A stretch of 15,254 nucleotides of DNA, taken from JBAYJT01 sp041664965 (GTDB lineage: Bacteria; Pseudomonadota; Gammaproteobacteria; UBA9339). The notes under the pieces were generated by a model that worked only from the letters and a program-made list of their open reading frames with translations, made no database searches and had not been told where the DNA came from. Shown here piece after piece: positions 8,005 to 15,230 of the stretch (the first letter of the stretch is position 1; each line of letters begins with the position of its first letter). The position numbers were made by a program, and so were the translations under genes. Where the stretch lies: contig JBAYJT010000039.1 of assembly GCA_041664965.1 (NCBI GenBank), positions 1-15,254 on the forward strand, read 5' to 3'.

Positions 8005-8985
8005 ATGACAAAACCTCACACCCACACGCGCCACTTTGACATGCTCAACACAGCATTTGGGCCGGAAATTGCAAAATTTTTGGAGGATGATGATGTTATA
8101 GAAATCATGCTAAATCCGGATGGAAAGCTGTGGGTGGATTCGCTAACTTCTGGGCAATCGTATACTGGATTTATGATTCCAGCGGTACAAGCGGCTAACA
8201 TCATAAAATTAGTTGCCGCCTCGCAACAAGCTATTGTGGATCGAGAATATCCGGAAGTTAGTTGCGAGTTACCCGAGACAGGAGCGCGTTTTCAGGGTTG
8301 GTTGCCGCCGATTGTTTCGGCGCCTACTTTTGCAATTCGTAAAAGAGCGATTCGTATTTTTACTCTGCAGGATTATATTCAAGCAGGCAGCATTAGGGCT
8401 GAAGAAGCGCTTTGGCTTAGCGAAGCAGTTAAAATGCGCAAAAATATTTTAATTGCAGGCGGTACAGCGTCGGGAAAAACTACATTTGCCAATGCCTTAT
8501 TGCATGAACTTCACGATACAAAAGATCGTGTGATTATTTTAGAAGACTTGCCAGAGTTACAAGTTAATATTACAAACCATGTGAAATTGCGTACTTCTGA
8601 GACGAAAACTATGCGCGATTTGGTGAAGGGTGCTTTGCGTCTGCGTCCAGACCGTATTATCATTGGAGAAATACGCGATGCTGCTGCCTTAGAGCTTTTG
8701 AAGGCTTGGAATACTGGGCATCCGGGTGGAATATGTACGGTGCATGCCAATAATCCGCACGCAACATTAACTCGTCTGGAAGATTTGGTACAGGAGGCCA
8801 TAAGCGCTGTGCCTAAGAGATTAATTGGCGAAGCGGTGGATATCATTGTTTTTATGCAGCGCGATTTGGCGGGTAATTACCGCGTTTCTAGCATTCATGA
8901 GTACGTCAGTATTGATAATGAGTATCTGTTGAGAGAATATTCTTTAGGTAATATTAAAAAAATTGGTATAATTGGTGGTAGGTAA
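8005..8985 (+). CDS. trbB: TrbB, VirB11-family secretion ATPase of the conjugative T4SS
   Basis: The 326-residue length is normal for TrbB. This hexameric cytoplasmic ATPase powers pilus assembly and substrate transfer at the inner membrane (family knowledge). The N-terminal domain has FLEDDDVIEIMLNPDGKLWV, the TrbB signature, and the linker has FAIRKRA. Walker A is GGTASGKT (residues 152-159). Also visible are an Asp box region IILEDLPELQ, Walker B-like RIIIGEIRD, and a His box GHPGG with TVHAN (238-249). All catalytic motifs are present. No good Shine-Dalgarno precedes the ATG at 8005; an in-frame ATG at 8041 (MLNTAFGP) is an alternative. The gene starts 37 bases after the putative immunity gene with no terminator between, so read-through from upstream is possible. 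Confidence 0.95.
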   Translation: MTKPHTHTRHFDMLNTAFGPEIAKFLEDDDVIEIMLNPDGKLWVDSLTSGQSYTGFMIPAVQAANIIKLVAASQQAIVDREYPEVSCELPETGARFQGWLPPIVSAPTFAIRKRAIRIFTLQDYIQAGSIRAEEALWLSEAVKMRKNILIAGGTASGKTTFANALLHELHDTKDRVIILEDLPELQVNITNHVKLRTSETKTMRDLVKGALRLRPDRIIIGEIRDAAALELLKAWNTGHPGGICTVHANNPHATLTRLEDLVQEAISAVPKRLIGEAVDIIVFMQRDLAGNYRVSSIHEYVSIDNEYLLREYSLGNIKKIGIIGGR

Positions 8986-9008
8986 AGAGAGATTTTAATT
9001 TGTTTTTG

Positions 9009-9049
9009 TAACTTATTGATTTTTAAGGAATTTACGTAGACATGTTTTT
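9009..9049 (+). repeat. Leader repeat copy 1, upstream of trbC
   Basis: This 41-base block matches 12877-12917 at 35 of 41 positions by eye. It contains TTGATTTTTAAGGAA, then CGTAGACATGTTTTT. In this copy the shared ATG (9042) opens only a six-codon frame (MFLREL, then TGA), whereas in copy 2 it starts trbG. The AAGGAA (9025-9030) resembles a Shine-Dalgarno sequence. The block may be a duplicated translation-initiation or regulatory element. Confidence 0.6.
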
Positions 9050-9054
9050 AAGGG

Positions 9055-9075
9055 AATTATGAATTATGAATTATG
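9055..9075 (+). repeat. 7-bp tandem repeat (AATTATG x3) at the trbC start
   Basis: Three perfect copies of AATTATG place ATGs at 9059, 9066 and 9073, one in each reading frame. Only the ATG at 9073 continues into trbC; the others meet stops within a few codons. An AAGGG precedes the array (9050-9054). Copy-number slippage would change which ATG is in frame with trbC. Confidence 0.75.
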
Positions 9076-9450
9076 AATTTTAAGTTGAATTATTTGAATA
9101 CTCAACACGATGTTTTAATGGACATTACTATGTTAAAAAAGATATCTAAATTTAAACAAAAAATTACTCTTGGGATTATACTTTTTTTATTGTCCCTAGC
9201 TGCTCATGCAACTAGCACCGGTCTTCCTTGGGAAAGTCCGCTCGAAAAAATTCTTGCTTCTTTAACGGGGCCTGTAGCTAAAATTTTGGGTGTAATAGCT
9301 ATCGTGATTGCTGGTTTTGGTATTGCTTTTGGTGAAGCTGGAAGCGGCATGCGGCGCGTTTTCCAGGTTGTTTTAGGGCTTTCTATCGCTTTTACTGCCT
9401 CTACCTTGATAGTCAGCTTATTTGGTTTTTCGGGCGGGGTAGCATTTTAG
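9073..9450 (+). CDS. trbC: TrbC, VirB2-like prepilin of the conjugative T4SS
   Basis: TrbC is the pilin subunit; it is processed and, in RP4, cyclised to build the conjugative pilus (family knowledge). The product has a positively charged, hydrophobic signal sequence (KKISKFKQKITLGIILFLLS, with LAAHA before the likely cut). The mature part has two hydrophobic helices (GPVAKILGVIAIVIAGFGIAFG and the stretch around VFQVVLGLSIAFTASTLIV) separated by the charged turn EAGSGMRR, which is the TrbC/VirB2 layout. The start is uncertain. The ATG at 9073 adds ~19 residues of unusual leader, while the ATG at 9130 gives a standard signal peptide and has a weak TGGA site seven bases upstream, so 9130 may be the real start (107 aa). 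The stop abuts the trbD ATG. Confidence 0.88.
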   Translation: MNFKLNYLNTQHDVLMDITMLKKISKFKQKITLGIILFLLSLAAHATSTGLPWESPLEKILASLTGPVAKILGVIAIVIAGFGIAFGEAGSGMRRVFQVVLGLSIAFTASTLIVSLFGFSGGVAF

Positions 9451-9714
9451 ATGGAAGGCCGCGAAGTACCTGGTTACCGTATCAAAATACACGATTCTTT
9501 AACTATGCCCATTCTTTTTGCTGGTGTGCCACGACGTTTTGCTATTTTGAATGGTACACTTTGCGCGGCTTTGGTACTGGGTTTGCACGCTTTTTATCTT
9601 TTACCACTTTTTGTGCTTATCCACATAGTAGTCGCCATATTCGCCAAAAAAGACCCTTATTTTTTTGATGTAATACTTGCTCATATCAGACAAAAGAAGT
9701 TCTACGGGACGTAA
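9451..9714 (+). CDS. trbD: TrbD, VirB3-like inner-membrane T4SS subunit
   Basis: The 87-residue size is typical for TrbD. VirB3/TrbD proteins are small inner-membrane subunits that work with the VirB4/TrbE ATPase in pilus assembly. The sequence has the expected short polar N-terminus (GYRIKIHDSLTMPILFAGVP), the family motif PRRFAILNGT, one long hydrophobic region (residues ~32-62, probably one or two helices), and the conserved C-terminal AKKDPYFFDVILAHIRQKKF. The ATG directly follows the trbC stop with no gap, and the trbE ATG comes six bases after its own stop, so translation is likely coupled. Assignment is firm from motif and position. Confidence 0.92.
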   Translation: MEGREVPGYRIKIHDSLTMPILFAGVPRRFAILNGTLCAALVLGLHAFYLLPLFVLIHIVVAIFAKKDPYFFDVILAHIRQKKFYGT

Positions 9715-9720
9715 AAATTC

Positions 9721-12141
9721 ATGTTTCGCATCGCCGAGTACAGCCAAAATACAGCTAAGCTAGCAGATTTACTACCGTGGGCGGCTGTGATTTTGCCTGG
9801 CGTAATATTGAACAAAGATGGTTCTTGGCAGCGAACTTTACGTTTTCGTGGTCCAGATTTAGATTCTTCCACGCCAGAACAGCTCGTAGCGGCAACGGCG
9901 CGTCTCAATAATGCTCTGAAGCGTTTTGGTTCAGGCTTTGCAATTTATATAGAAGCCAGGCGCGAGCCTTCCTATCCTTATCCAAATCCAGAAGAAAGTT
10001 TTTTCCCTGATCCTATTAGTTTGTTGATAGATGCAGAGCGGCGTGAGCAATTTATGGCCGAAGATGATACTTTTGAAAATAAGTATTACATGACGCTACA
10101 GTTTTTGCCGCCTTTGCAAACTTCTAATAAATTGATGAAGTTGTTTTTTTCTAAGCCAGAAGTGAAAGAGTCGGATTATCATCAAGATTTGCAAAACTTC
10201 TTAAGCGCAACGCGGCGCTGTGCTGATATTCTGCGCGATATTATGTTTGAGGTTGATTTTTTGAATGACGAAGAAACTTTGACTTTTTTACATAGCATCA
10301 TTTCTGTAAAAAAACACAAAGTTTCATTGCCAGAAACACCGATGTATTTGGACGCTTTTTTATCTGACACACACTTGGTTGGTGGAATTGCGCCGCAGTT
10401 GGGGGATAAACATTTACGTGTTATTTCTGTCTTGGGTTTTCCTGACAGCACCTTGCCAGCAATTTTAGAACAGCTAAATCATCTACCTTTTGGTTATCGC
10501 TGGGTAACGCGTTTTATTCCTTTGGATAAAGTTGATGCTGAGACCGAACTTAAGCGTTATAAACGTAATTGGTTCGCTAAGCGAAAGGGCATGTTGCAAA
10601 TCTTGCAAGAGGTGTTTACTAAGACAGAGAGCCAATTAGTCGATACTGCTTCTGTCGCAAAAGCCCAAGATGCAGATGCAGCTTTGCAAGAACTTGCGGC
10701 TGATTATGTTGCTTATGGTTATTATACGGCCGCTGTTGTAATTATGGACCAAGACCTACAAAAAGTTACAGCCATGCAATCTGAAGTGGAGCGTGTTATC
10801 AATGGTTTGGGTTTTACTACCATTTCGGAGACTTTTAACGCTGTTTCGGCTTGGTTATCTTCTATCCCTGGGCATGCCTATGCTAATGTTCGATCACCGC
10901 TTCTACATAGCTTAAATTTGGCGCATTTGATGCCATTTTCTGCAGTTTGGTCTGGTCCAAGTCACGATAAGCATTTAAAAGCGCCGCCTTTGATGTATGT
11001 TCATACTGGCGGTCGCACGCCGTTTCGCTTAGTTAATCATATTGGCGATGTTGGACATCAAATGGTGATCGGCCCCACTGGAGCCGGTAAGTCAGTTTTT
11101 TTAACTATGATGGCTTTGCAGTTCTTGCGTTACAAAGATGCACAAGTTTTTATTTTTGATAAAGGTGAAAGCTTCTTAGCCGCAACTTTGGGAGTTGGCG
11201 GTGGATTTTATGAGTTAGGTCTTAACAAAAGAAGCTTGGTATTTCAACCGTTAGCCAAAATTGATATTGAAACAGAGCGTGTTTGGGCTTTGGAATGGTT
11301 GCAGGGCTTATTAGCTAACGAAAAAATTATTGTTACTCCAGAAGTAAAGCAAACGCTTTGGGAAGCTTTGTCTGGTTTAGCCGAAGTGCCATTAGAACAG
11401 CGAACTTTGACTGGTCTTTCTGCGTTGCTACAAAACAATGTGCTTCGTCAAGCGTTACACAGTTACACTTTACATGGTCCTTTTGGCCAATTGTTAGATG
11501 CGGACCACGAAGAGCCGTGCAATCTGGCTTGGCAATGCTATGAAATGGAAGAGTTAATGAGTATGCCAAGTATAGTGGCGCCCATACTGAGCTATCTTTT
11601 CCATCGTTTAGAAAAATATTTTACTGGTAAGCCGACATTGCTAATTTTGGATGAAGCTTGGTTGTTTTTGGATCATCCGGTTTTTGCATCTAAAATTCGC
11701 GATTGGCTAAAAAGCTTAAGAAAACAAAATGTTAGTGTGGTTTTTGCTACACAATCGGTGGAAGATGCTTTAAATACCAGCATTGCAGCTACTCTCTTAG
11801 AATCTTGTCCGGCTCGAATCTTACTGCCGAACGATCGTGTTTTGGAACCGGAAGTCAAAATGGCTTATACTAGGCTTGGTTTAAACCCAAGACAGCTGCA
11901 GATCTTGGCTACAGCTACGCCCAAGCAGCAATATTATTATCAATCGCGCCTAGGAAATCGCCTGTTTTCGTTAAATTTAGGACAAATAGCTTTGGCCTTT
12001 TGTGCTGCTAGTAGCAAAGAAGATCGGGCTAAAATAAAAAAAATAGTTGCAAAACATGGGAAGGAAAATTTTTTAAAATATTATTTGGATGAACAAGGAT
12101 TAGAATGGGTAAGAGAATTGTTGAAGGTAGGTAATGAGTAA
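9721..12141 (+). CDS. trbE: TrbE, VirB4-family ATPase of the conjugative T4SS
   Basis: The 806 residues are close to the usual TrbE length. VirB4/TrbE ATPases sit at the base of the secretion channel and drive pilin handling and channel assembly (family knowledge). The N-terminal CagE/TrbE/VirB4 domain includes LLPWAAVILPGVILNKDGSW, IYIEARREPSYPYP, and the segment around HLPFGYRWVTRFIPLD. The C-terminal RecA-like domain has Walker A GPTGAGKS (residues 451-458), QVFIFDKGESF, Walker B PTLLILDEAWLFLD (638-651), and VVFATQSVEDAL, followed by the arginine-containing LGLNPRQLQILA stretch. All ATPase motifs are intact. The stop overlaps the trbF start by eight bases (ATGAGTAA). trbJ and trbL, which in many trb clusters lie between trbE and trbF, are therefore not present at this junction. 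Confidence 0.96.
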   Translation: MFRIAEYSQNTAKLADLLPWAAVILPGVILNKDGSWQRTLRFRGPDLDSSTPEQLVAATARLNNALKRFGSGFAIYIEARREPSYPYPNPEESFFPDPISLLIDAERREQFMAEDDTFENKYYMTLQFLPPLQTSNKLMKLFFSKPEVKESDYHQDLQNFLSATRRCADILRDIMFEVDFLNDEETLTFLHSIISVKKHKVSLPETPMYLDAFLSDTHLVGGIAPQLGDKHLRVISVLGFPDSTLPAILEQLNHLPFGYRWVTRFIPLDKVDAETELKRYKRNWFAKRKGMLQILQEVFTKTESQLVDTASVAKAQDADAALQELAADYVAYGYYTAAVVIMDQDLQKVTAMQSEVERVINGLGFTTISETFNAVSAWLSSIPGHAYANVRSPLLHSLNLAHLMPFSAVWSGPSHDKHLKAPPLMYVHTGGRTPFRLVNHIGDVGHQMVIGPTGAGKSVFLTMMALQFLRYKDAQVFIFDKGESFLAATLGVGGGFYELGLNKRSLVFQPLAKIDIETERVWALEWLQGLLANEKIIVTPEVKQTLWEALSGLAEVPLEQRTLTGLSALLQNNVLRQALHSYTLHGPFGQLLDADHEEPCNLAWQCYEMEELMSMPSIVAPILSYLFHRLEKYFTGKPTLLILDEAWLFLDHPVFASKIRDWLKSLRKQNVSVVFATQSVEDALNTSIAATLLESCPARILLPNDRVLEPEVKMAYTRLGLNPRQLQILATATPKQQYYYQSRLGNRLFSLNLGQIALAFCAASSKEDRAKIKKIVAKHGKENFLKYYLDEQGLEWVRELLKVGNE

Positions 12142-12817
12142 GACATATAAAGAACCAATTATAAATAATCATTTTGAGTCTATAACCCCTTATCAGCGGG
12201 CAAAGCAAGAATGGGATAGGCGGGTAGGTGATGTACGTGTCCAAGCTAATAACTGGAGACTTATTGCGCTCGTATCTTTGCTAGCGGTGTTTTTATTAGT
12301 GATAGCTTTAGTTATTAGCATATCGCAAAACCGCACTAAGATTTTCGTGGCAGAAGTTAGTAAAGAAGGTCGAGTTATGAATGTTTTGCCGCTAAGGACA
12401 GCCTATCAGCCAACTTTGGCAGAAAAAGAATATTTTATAGCTAATTTCTTACGCTTAACGCACTCATTGCCGCTAGACCCTGTTGTAGCAAAACAAAATT
12501 GGTTGAATGCCTACCAGTTCTTAACAGAACGTGGTGCTGGTTTGCTAAATGAGTATTTCCGACAAAATAATCCAGTAAATTTAATTGGTAAACAGACGAT
12601 TACTGTTGAAATTACGGACATTAATCCAATAAGCGCCAATACTTTTTCGCTTCGCTGGACGGAAAACACTGTAGACAATAATGGTCAAAGTTTAGGGCAA
12701 AAAAATGTCAGCGGTGTGTTTACTATTGTGATAAAGGCGCCGCAAACGCAAGCAGAAATTTTAAGTAATCCTTTAGGTATTTACATCACAGATTTCCATA
12801 TTTCGGAGAGAGTGTGA
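12134..12817 (+). CDS. trbF: TrbF, VirB8-like inner-membrane scaffold of the T4SS
   Basis: The product has 227 residues. VirB8/TrbF is a bitopic inner-membrane protein that nucleates channel assembly through its periplasmic domain. The N-terminal cytoplasmic tail has the TrbF signature PYQRAKQEWDRRVGDVRVQA followed by NNWR. A single transmembrane helix spans residues ~42-64 (LIALVSLLAVFLLVIALVIS), and the periplasmic NTF2-like domain includes VAEVSKEGRV, FLRLTHSLPLDPVV, and IYITDFHISER at the end. The ATG lies inside the 3' end of trbE, with a purine-rich GAAGGTAGG just upstream. A 92-base gap to trbG follows, the longest gap inside the operon. Confidence 0.94.
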   Translation: MSKTYKEPIINNHFESITPYQRAKQEWDRRVGDVRVQANNWRLIALVSLLAVFLLVIALVISISQNRTKIFVAEVSKEGRVMNVLPLRTAYQPTLAEKEYFIANFLRLTHSLPLDPVVAKQNWLNAYQFLTERGAGLLNEYFRQNNPVNLIGKQTITVEITDINPISANTFSLRWTENTVDNNGQSLGQKNVSGVFTIVIKAPQTQAEILSNPLGIYITDFHISERV

Positions 12818-12876
12818 GAAAATGATAGAGCCCTGTTGAGAGCTATGGATTTTTGAGAAGTTGTAACTTTATTTTA

Positions 12877-12917
12877 TAAGTTGTTGATTTTAAAGGAAAT
12901 GTCGTAGACATGTTTTT
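12877..12917 (+). repeat. Leader repeat copy 2, overlapping the trbG start
   Basis: This block matches the one at 9009-9049 at 35 of 41 positions by eye (shared cores TTGATTTT, AAGGAA and CGTAGACATGTTTTT). Here the shared ATG (12910) is the start codon of trbG, and AAAGGA (12893-12898) is the likely ribosome site. Inside it is a perfect inverted repeat, ATGTC-GTA-GACAT (12899-12911), reaching into the start codon; this palindrome is not kept in copy 1. It could be a recently copied initiation region or an operator. Confidence 0.6.
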
Positions 12918-13746
12918 TGAAAGAGAAAATATAATTTCATTGCTGATAGCGGGGTTGCTGATATTCAGCAGTTCTTCATTTGCTGCTACTGTGGCAAATA
13001 AAACAGTTCGCTTATCTGGTGCTGATGTCATTTCGTTGGCCAATAAAAAAGCCACGCAGCAGCCAATTTCTACTGGTTATACTGGTTCTATCATGAATTT
13101 TAATTATTCCCCCGGAGCTCTATACGAAGTTTACTGCGCGCCTCTTAATGTCACAGATATTCAGCTACATGCCCAAGAACACGTTACAGCTGTTGCAGCG
13201 GGAGATACAACGCGTTGGCAAGTTTTGCAGACATTTAGTGGTAGCGGAGAAAAAAGATGTGAACATCTTTTGGTGAAGCCAATAGCTAGCGACATCAATA
13301 CTACTCTGGTTATTACGACTGATCAACGTACCTATCATCTGAATTTGTATTCCAAAGATAAAACTTATATGCCTATTGTTGCGTGGCGCTATGTTGATGA
13401 TGTAACGACTTCACTCAACAATGGAGCTATCGAAGACCCTGAGCCTAATGTTGATTTTAGTCACCTAAATTTTAATTATAAAGTTAAGCTTACTCATGGC
13501 CCGCGTCCGGAATGGTTTCCTGTAGCAGTGTTTAACGATAGCAATAAGACGTATATTCGCCTGCCCAAAAAGACTCAAGAGGCGCCAACGTTATTTCTTG
13601 GTACGGACGAGGATAATGGCCAAATTATTAACTATCGCGTTATAGGTAATTATTACATTGTTGATGCGTTATTTGCGGAATCGCAACTGCGTGGCGGACC
13701 AAATAATCAGATAATTGTGCAAATTTCCTATGTGAGAAATAAGTAA
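12910..13746 (+). CDS. trbG: TrbG, VirB9-like outer-membrane core-complex protein
   Basis: The product has 278 residues. VirB9/TrbG joins VirB10/TrbI in the outer-membrane-spanning core complex of the secretion channel. A signal peptide is visible (residues 1-~25, LLIAGLLIFSSSSFA). The VirB9 domain shows YEVYCAPLNVTDIQLHAQEH, VAAGDTTRWQVLQTFSGSG, LLVKPIASDINTTLVITTDQ, RTYHLNLYS and VAWRYVDD. The C-terminal beta region has NFNYKVKLTHGPRPEWFPVA, VFNDSNKTYIRLPK and VIGNYYIVDALFAESQLRGG, typical of the TrbI-binding end. The ATG at 12910 is within the duplicated leader block. It ends nine bases before the trbI ATG, so no trbH fits between. Confidence 0.95.
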   Translation: MFFERENIISLLIAGLLIFSSSSFAATVANKTVRLSGADVISLANKKATQQPISTGYTGSIMNFNYSPGALYEVYCAPLNVTDIQLHAQEHVTAVAAGDTTRWQVLQTFSGSGEKRCEHLLVKPIASDINTTLVITTDQRTYHLNLYSKDKTYMPIVAWRYVDDVTTSLNNGAIEDPEPNVDFSHLNFNYKVKLTHGPRPEWFPVAVFNDSNKTYIRLPKKTQEAPTLFLGTDEDNGQIINYRVIGNYYIVDALFAESQLRGGPNNQIIVQISYVRNK

Positions 13747-13755
13747 TAAAAACTT

Positions 13756-15069
13756 ATGTCAAAGCCAAATTTACTCAAAAATCATTCTTTGCCTAAAGCT
13801 GCTGGACTAAACAAGCCAGTTGTGTTAATCGCTGTAGCTGTCGTGGTTTTTGTTATTGCTTTTTCTATATTGAATGCCTTTCGTGTTGCAGCGCCTAAAA
13901 AAACAGGCGTAAATACTACGGAAATAAGCAATTCAGAAAAAGTGGAACCCAAGAATTTGGCAATGATTAATGAAATGATGAATTCTTTGCCTAATTCTTA
14001 TCAGGAAACTAGTAAAATTCAGCGCTTTCAAGTAGGTCCACCCGTTGCAAATAGCCAAAATATACCAGATTCTGTACAGCAAGAACTCAAAACTTTAAGA
14101 GAACAACAGATCACTCTAGAACAGCGTCTTTCTGCGATGGTAAGTGATAAAACTGATAGTCATAAAAACAATGAGGAGGAAAGTACTGCAGGTAATTCTC
14201 CGCAAATGCAACAAGCTAAAAGTAGTAGTTTATCTTTTCCGGGTTTAATGCCAACGTCTGCTACTCAAACAGCAGCTAATACGAGTGGTGCATCTGGTAC
14301 TATGAGCAGTCCAAGTAGTGGCAATAGCGATTACAATCAGCAAAATGCTCAAGATCAAAAAAAGCAATTTTTGGAGGCAAGCGCAGATATTCCAGATATT
14401 TATGATCAACACCAAGTGGCAACACCTATTTCACCTTTTGAGGTACAAGCGGGTACTTTGATTCCAGCTGTTTTAATTACTGGGATTAATTCCTCTTTGC
14501 CAGGAGATGCGATTGCCCAAGTAAGGCAAGATATTTACGATACAGTGGCTGGCAAGTATTTGTTGATTCCTAAGGGCTCGAAAATTATGGGCGCATACGA
14601 TTCGCAAATTTCCTATGGTCAAAGAAGGGTTTTAATCGCTTTTACACGCGTTATTCGACCAGATGGCTCTTCTATTTTACTTAGTAAATCTGGTGGTGCT
14701 GACTTAAAAGGGCAGGCTGGTATGGAAGGGGATGTGGATAATCATTGGATGCGTATTTTAGGTGCAGCTACTCTGTCGACCATTTTAAGTGTAGGTACAG
14801 GAGTTGTTGCAGATCGTAGTAGTAACAATAACACTTATTATCCTAGCGCCAAGCAAGGAGCCATTTTGGGGGCAGCTAGTGGCGTTTCTCAAGTTGGGCA
14901 GTCTATTTCTAATCGTGCTCTCAATATCCAGCCAACCTTGATGATTCCGCCAGGCTTTCTTTTTAATATTATTGTACAAAAAGACATGATTCTAACTCCA
15001 TATAAGCTTAAAAATAGCAGGCTTTCGGATTTGTCGCAGGTAGATGAGAAAAAGAATGTTGCACGCTAG
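13756..15069 (+). CDS. trbI: TrbI, VirB10-like core-complex protein of the T4SS
   Basis: The product has 437 residues, normal for TrbI. VirB10/TrbI spans the periplasm from the inner membrane to the outer-membrane pore and senses ATP-driven changes from the inner complex. The layout is complete: a short cytoplasmic N-terminus; a transmembrane helix at residues ~21-41 (PVVLIAVAVVVFVIAFSILN); a coiled-coil-like stretch (~106-130, VQQELKTLREQQITLEQRLS); a Ser/Gln/Ala-rich periplasmic linker (~135-205); and the C-terminal beta-barrel domain with FEVQAGTLIPAVLITGINSS, LPGDAIAQVRQDIYDTVAGK, LLIPKGSKIMGAYDS and IQPTLMIPPGFLFNIIVQKD. The antenna region (~332-380, GAATLSTILSVGTGVV onwards) is present. 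It is the last trb gene before the terminator. Confidence 0.95.
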   Translation: MSKPNLLKNHSLPKAAGLNKPVVLIAVAVVVFVIAFSILNAFRVAAPKKTGVNTTEISNSEKVEPKNLAMINEMMNSLPNSYQETSKIQRFQVGPPVANSQNIPDSVQQELKTLREQQITLEQRLSAMVSDKTDSHKNNEEESTAGNSPQMQQAKSSSLSFPGLMPTSATQTAANTSGASGTMSSPSSGNSDYNQQNAQDQKKQFLEASADIPDIYDQHQVATPISPFEVQAGTLIPAVLITGINSSLPGDAIAQVRQDIYDTVAGKYLLIPKGSKIMGAYDSQISYGQRRVLIAFTRVIRPDGSSILLSKSGGADLKGQAGMEGDVDNHWMRILGAATLSTILSVGTGVVADRSSNNNTYYPSAKQGAILGAASGVSQVGQSISNRALNIQPTLMIPPGFLFNIIVQKDMILTPYKLKNSRLSDLSQVDEKKNVAR

Positions 15070-15089
15070 AACTGTAAGATTATTTTTGT

Positions 15090-15191
15090 ATGTTGTTTTC
15101 CGAAGATGTTGAAATTTTGGATAATCAAATAATTGCCAAGGGTAGCGCAACCAAACGGCCTTATTACGGCTATGATGATCCAAATCTCTGA
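15090..15191 (+). CDS. Short 33-codon open frame after trbI, doubtful
   Basis: ATG at 15090 to TGA at 15191, beginning MLFSEDVEILDNQI and ending RPYYGYDDPNL. It lies between trbI and the terminator on the operon strand. There is no clear Shine-Dalgarno upstream and an in-frame stop at 15075. The residue composition is protein-like (acidic start, aromatic/acidic end), so it could be a small real protein or the tail of a decayed gene. I do not recognise it. Confidence 0.25.
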   Translation: MLFSEDVEILDNQIIAKGSATKRPYYGYDDPNL

Positions 15192-15196
15192 TACAA

Positions 15197-15223
15197 AAAA
15201 CCGCCTGAAATTCAGGCGGTTTT
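15197..15223. terminator. Rho-independent terminator closing the trb operon (bidirectional)
   Basis: A perfect hairpin: AAAACCGCCTGAA (15197-15209) pairs with TTCAGGCGGTTTT (15211-15223), with a GC-rich stem core and a T run on the exit side. The A run on the other side gives a matching T run for transcripts arriving from the right on the - strand. It lies ~130 bases after trbI and marks the end of this transcription unit. Confidence 0.9.
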
Positions 15224-15230
15224 GTTATGT

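Noticed and set aside
12826..12848. Possible hairpin between trbF and trbG (ATAGAGCC...GAGAGCTAT)
   Set aside because: Only about four base pairs match at the ends, with mismatches inside and no T run, so it is not a convincing terminator or attenuator.
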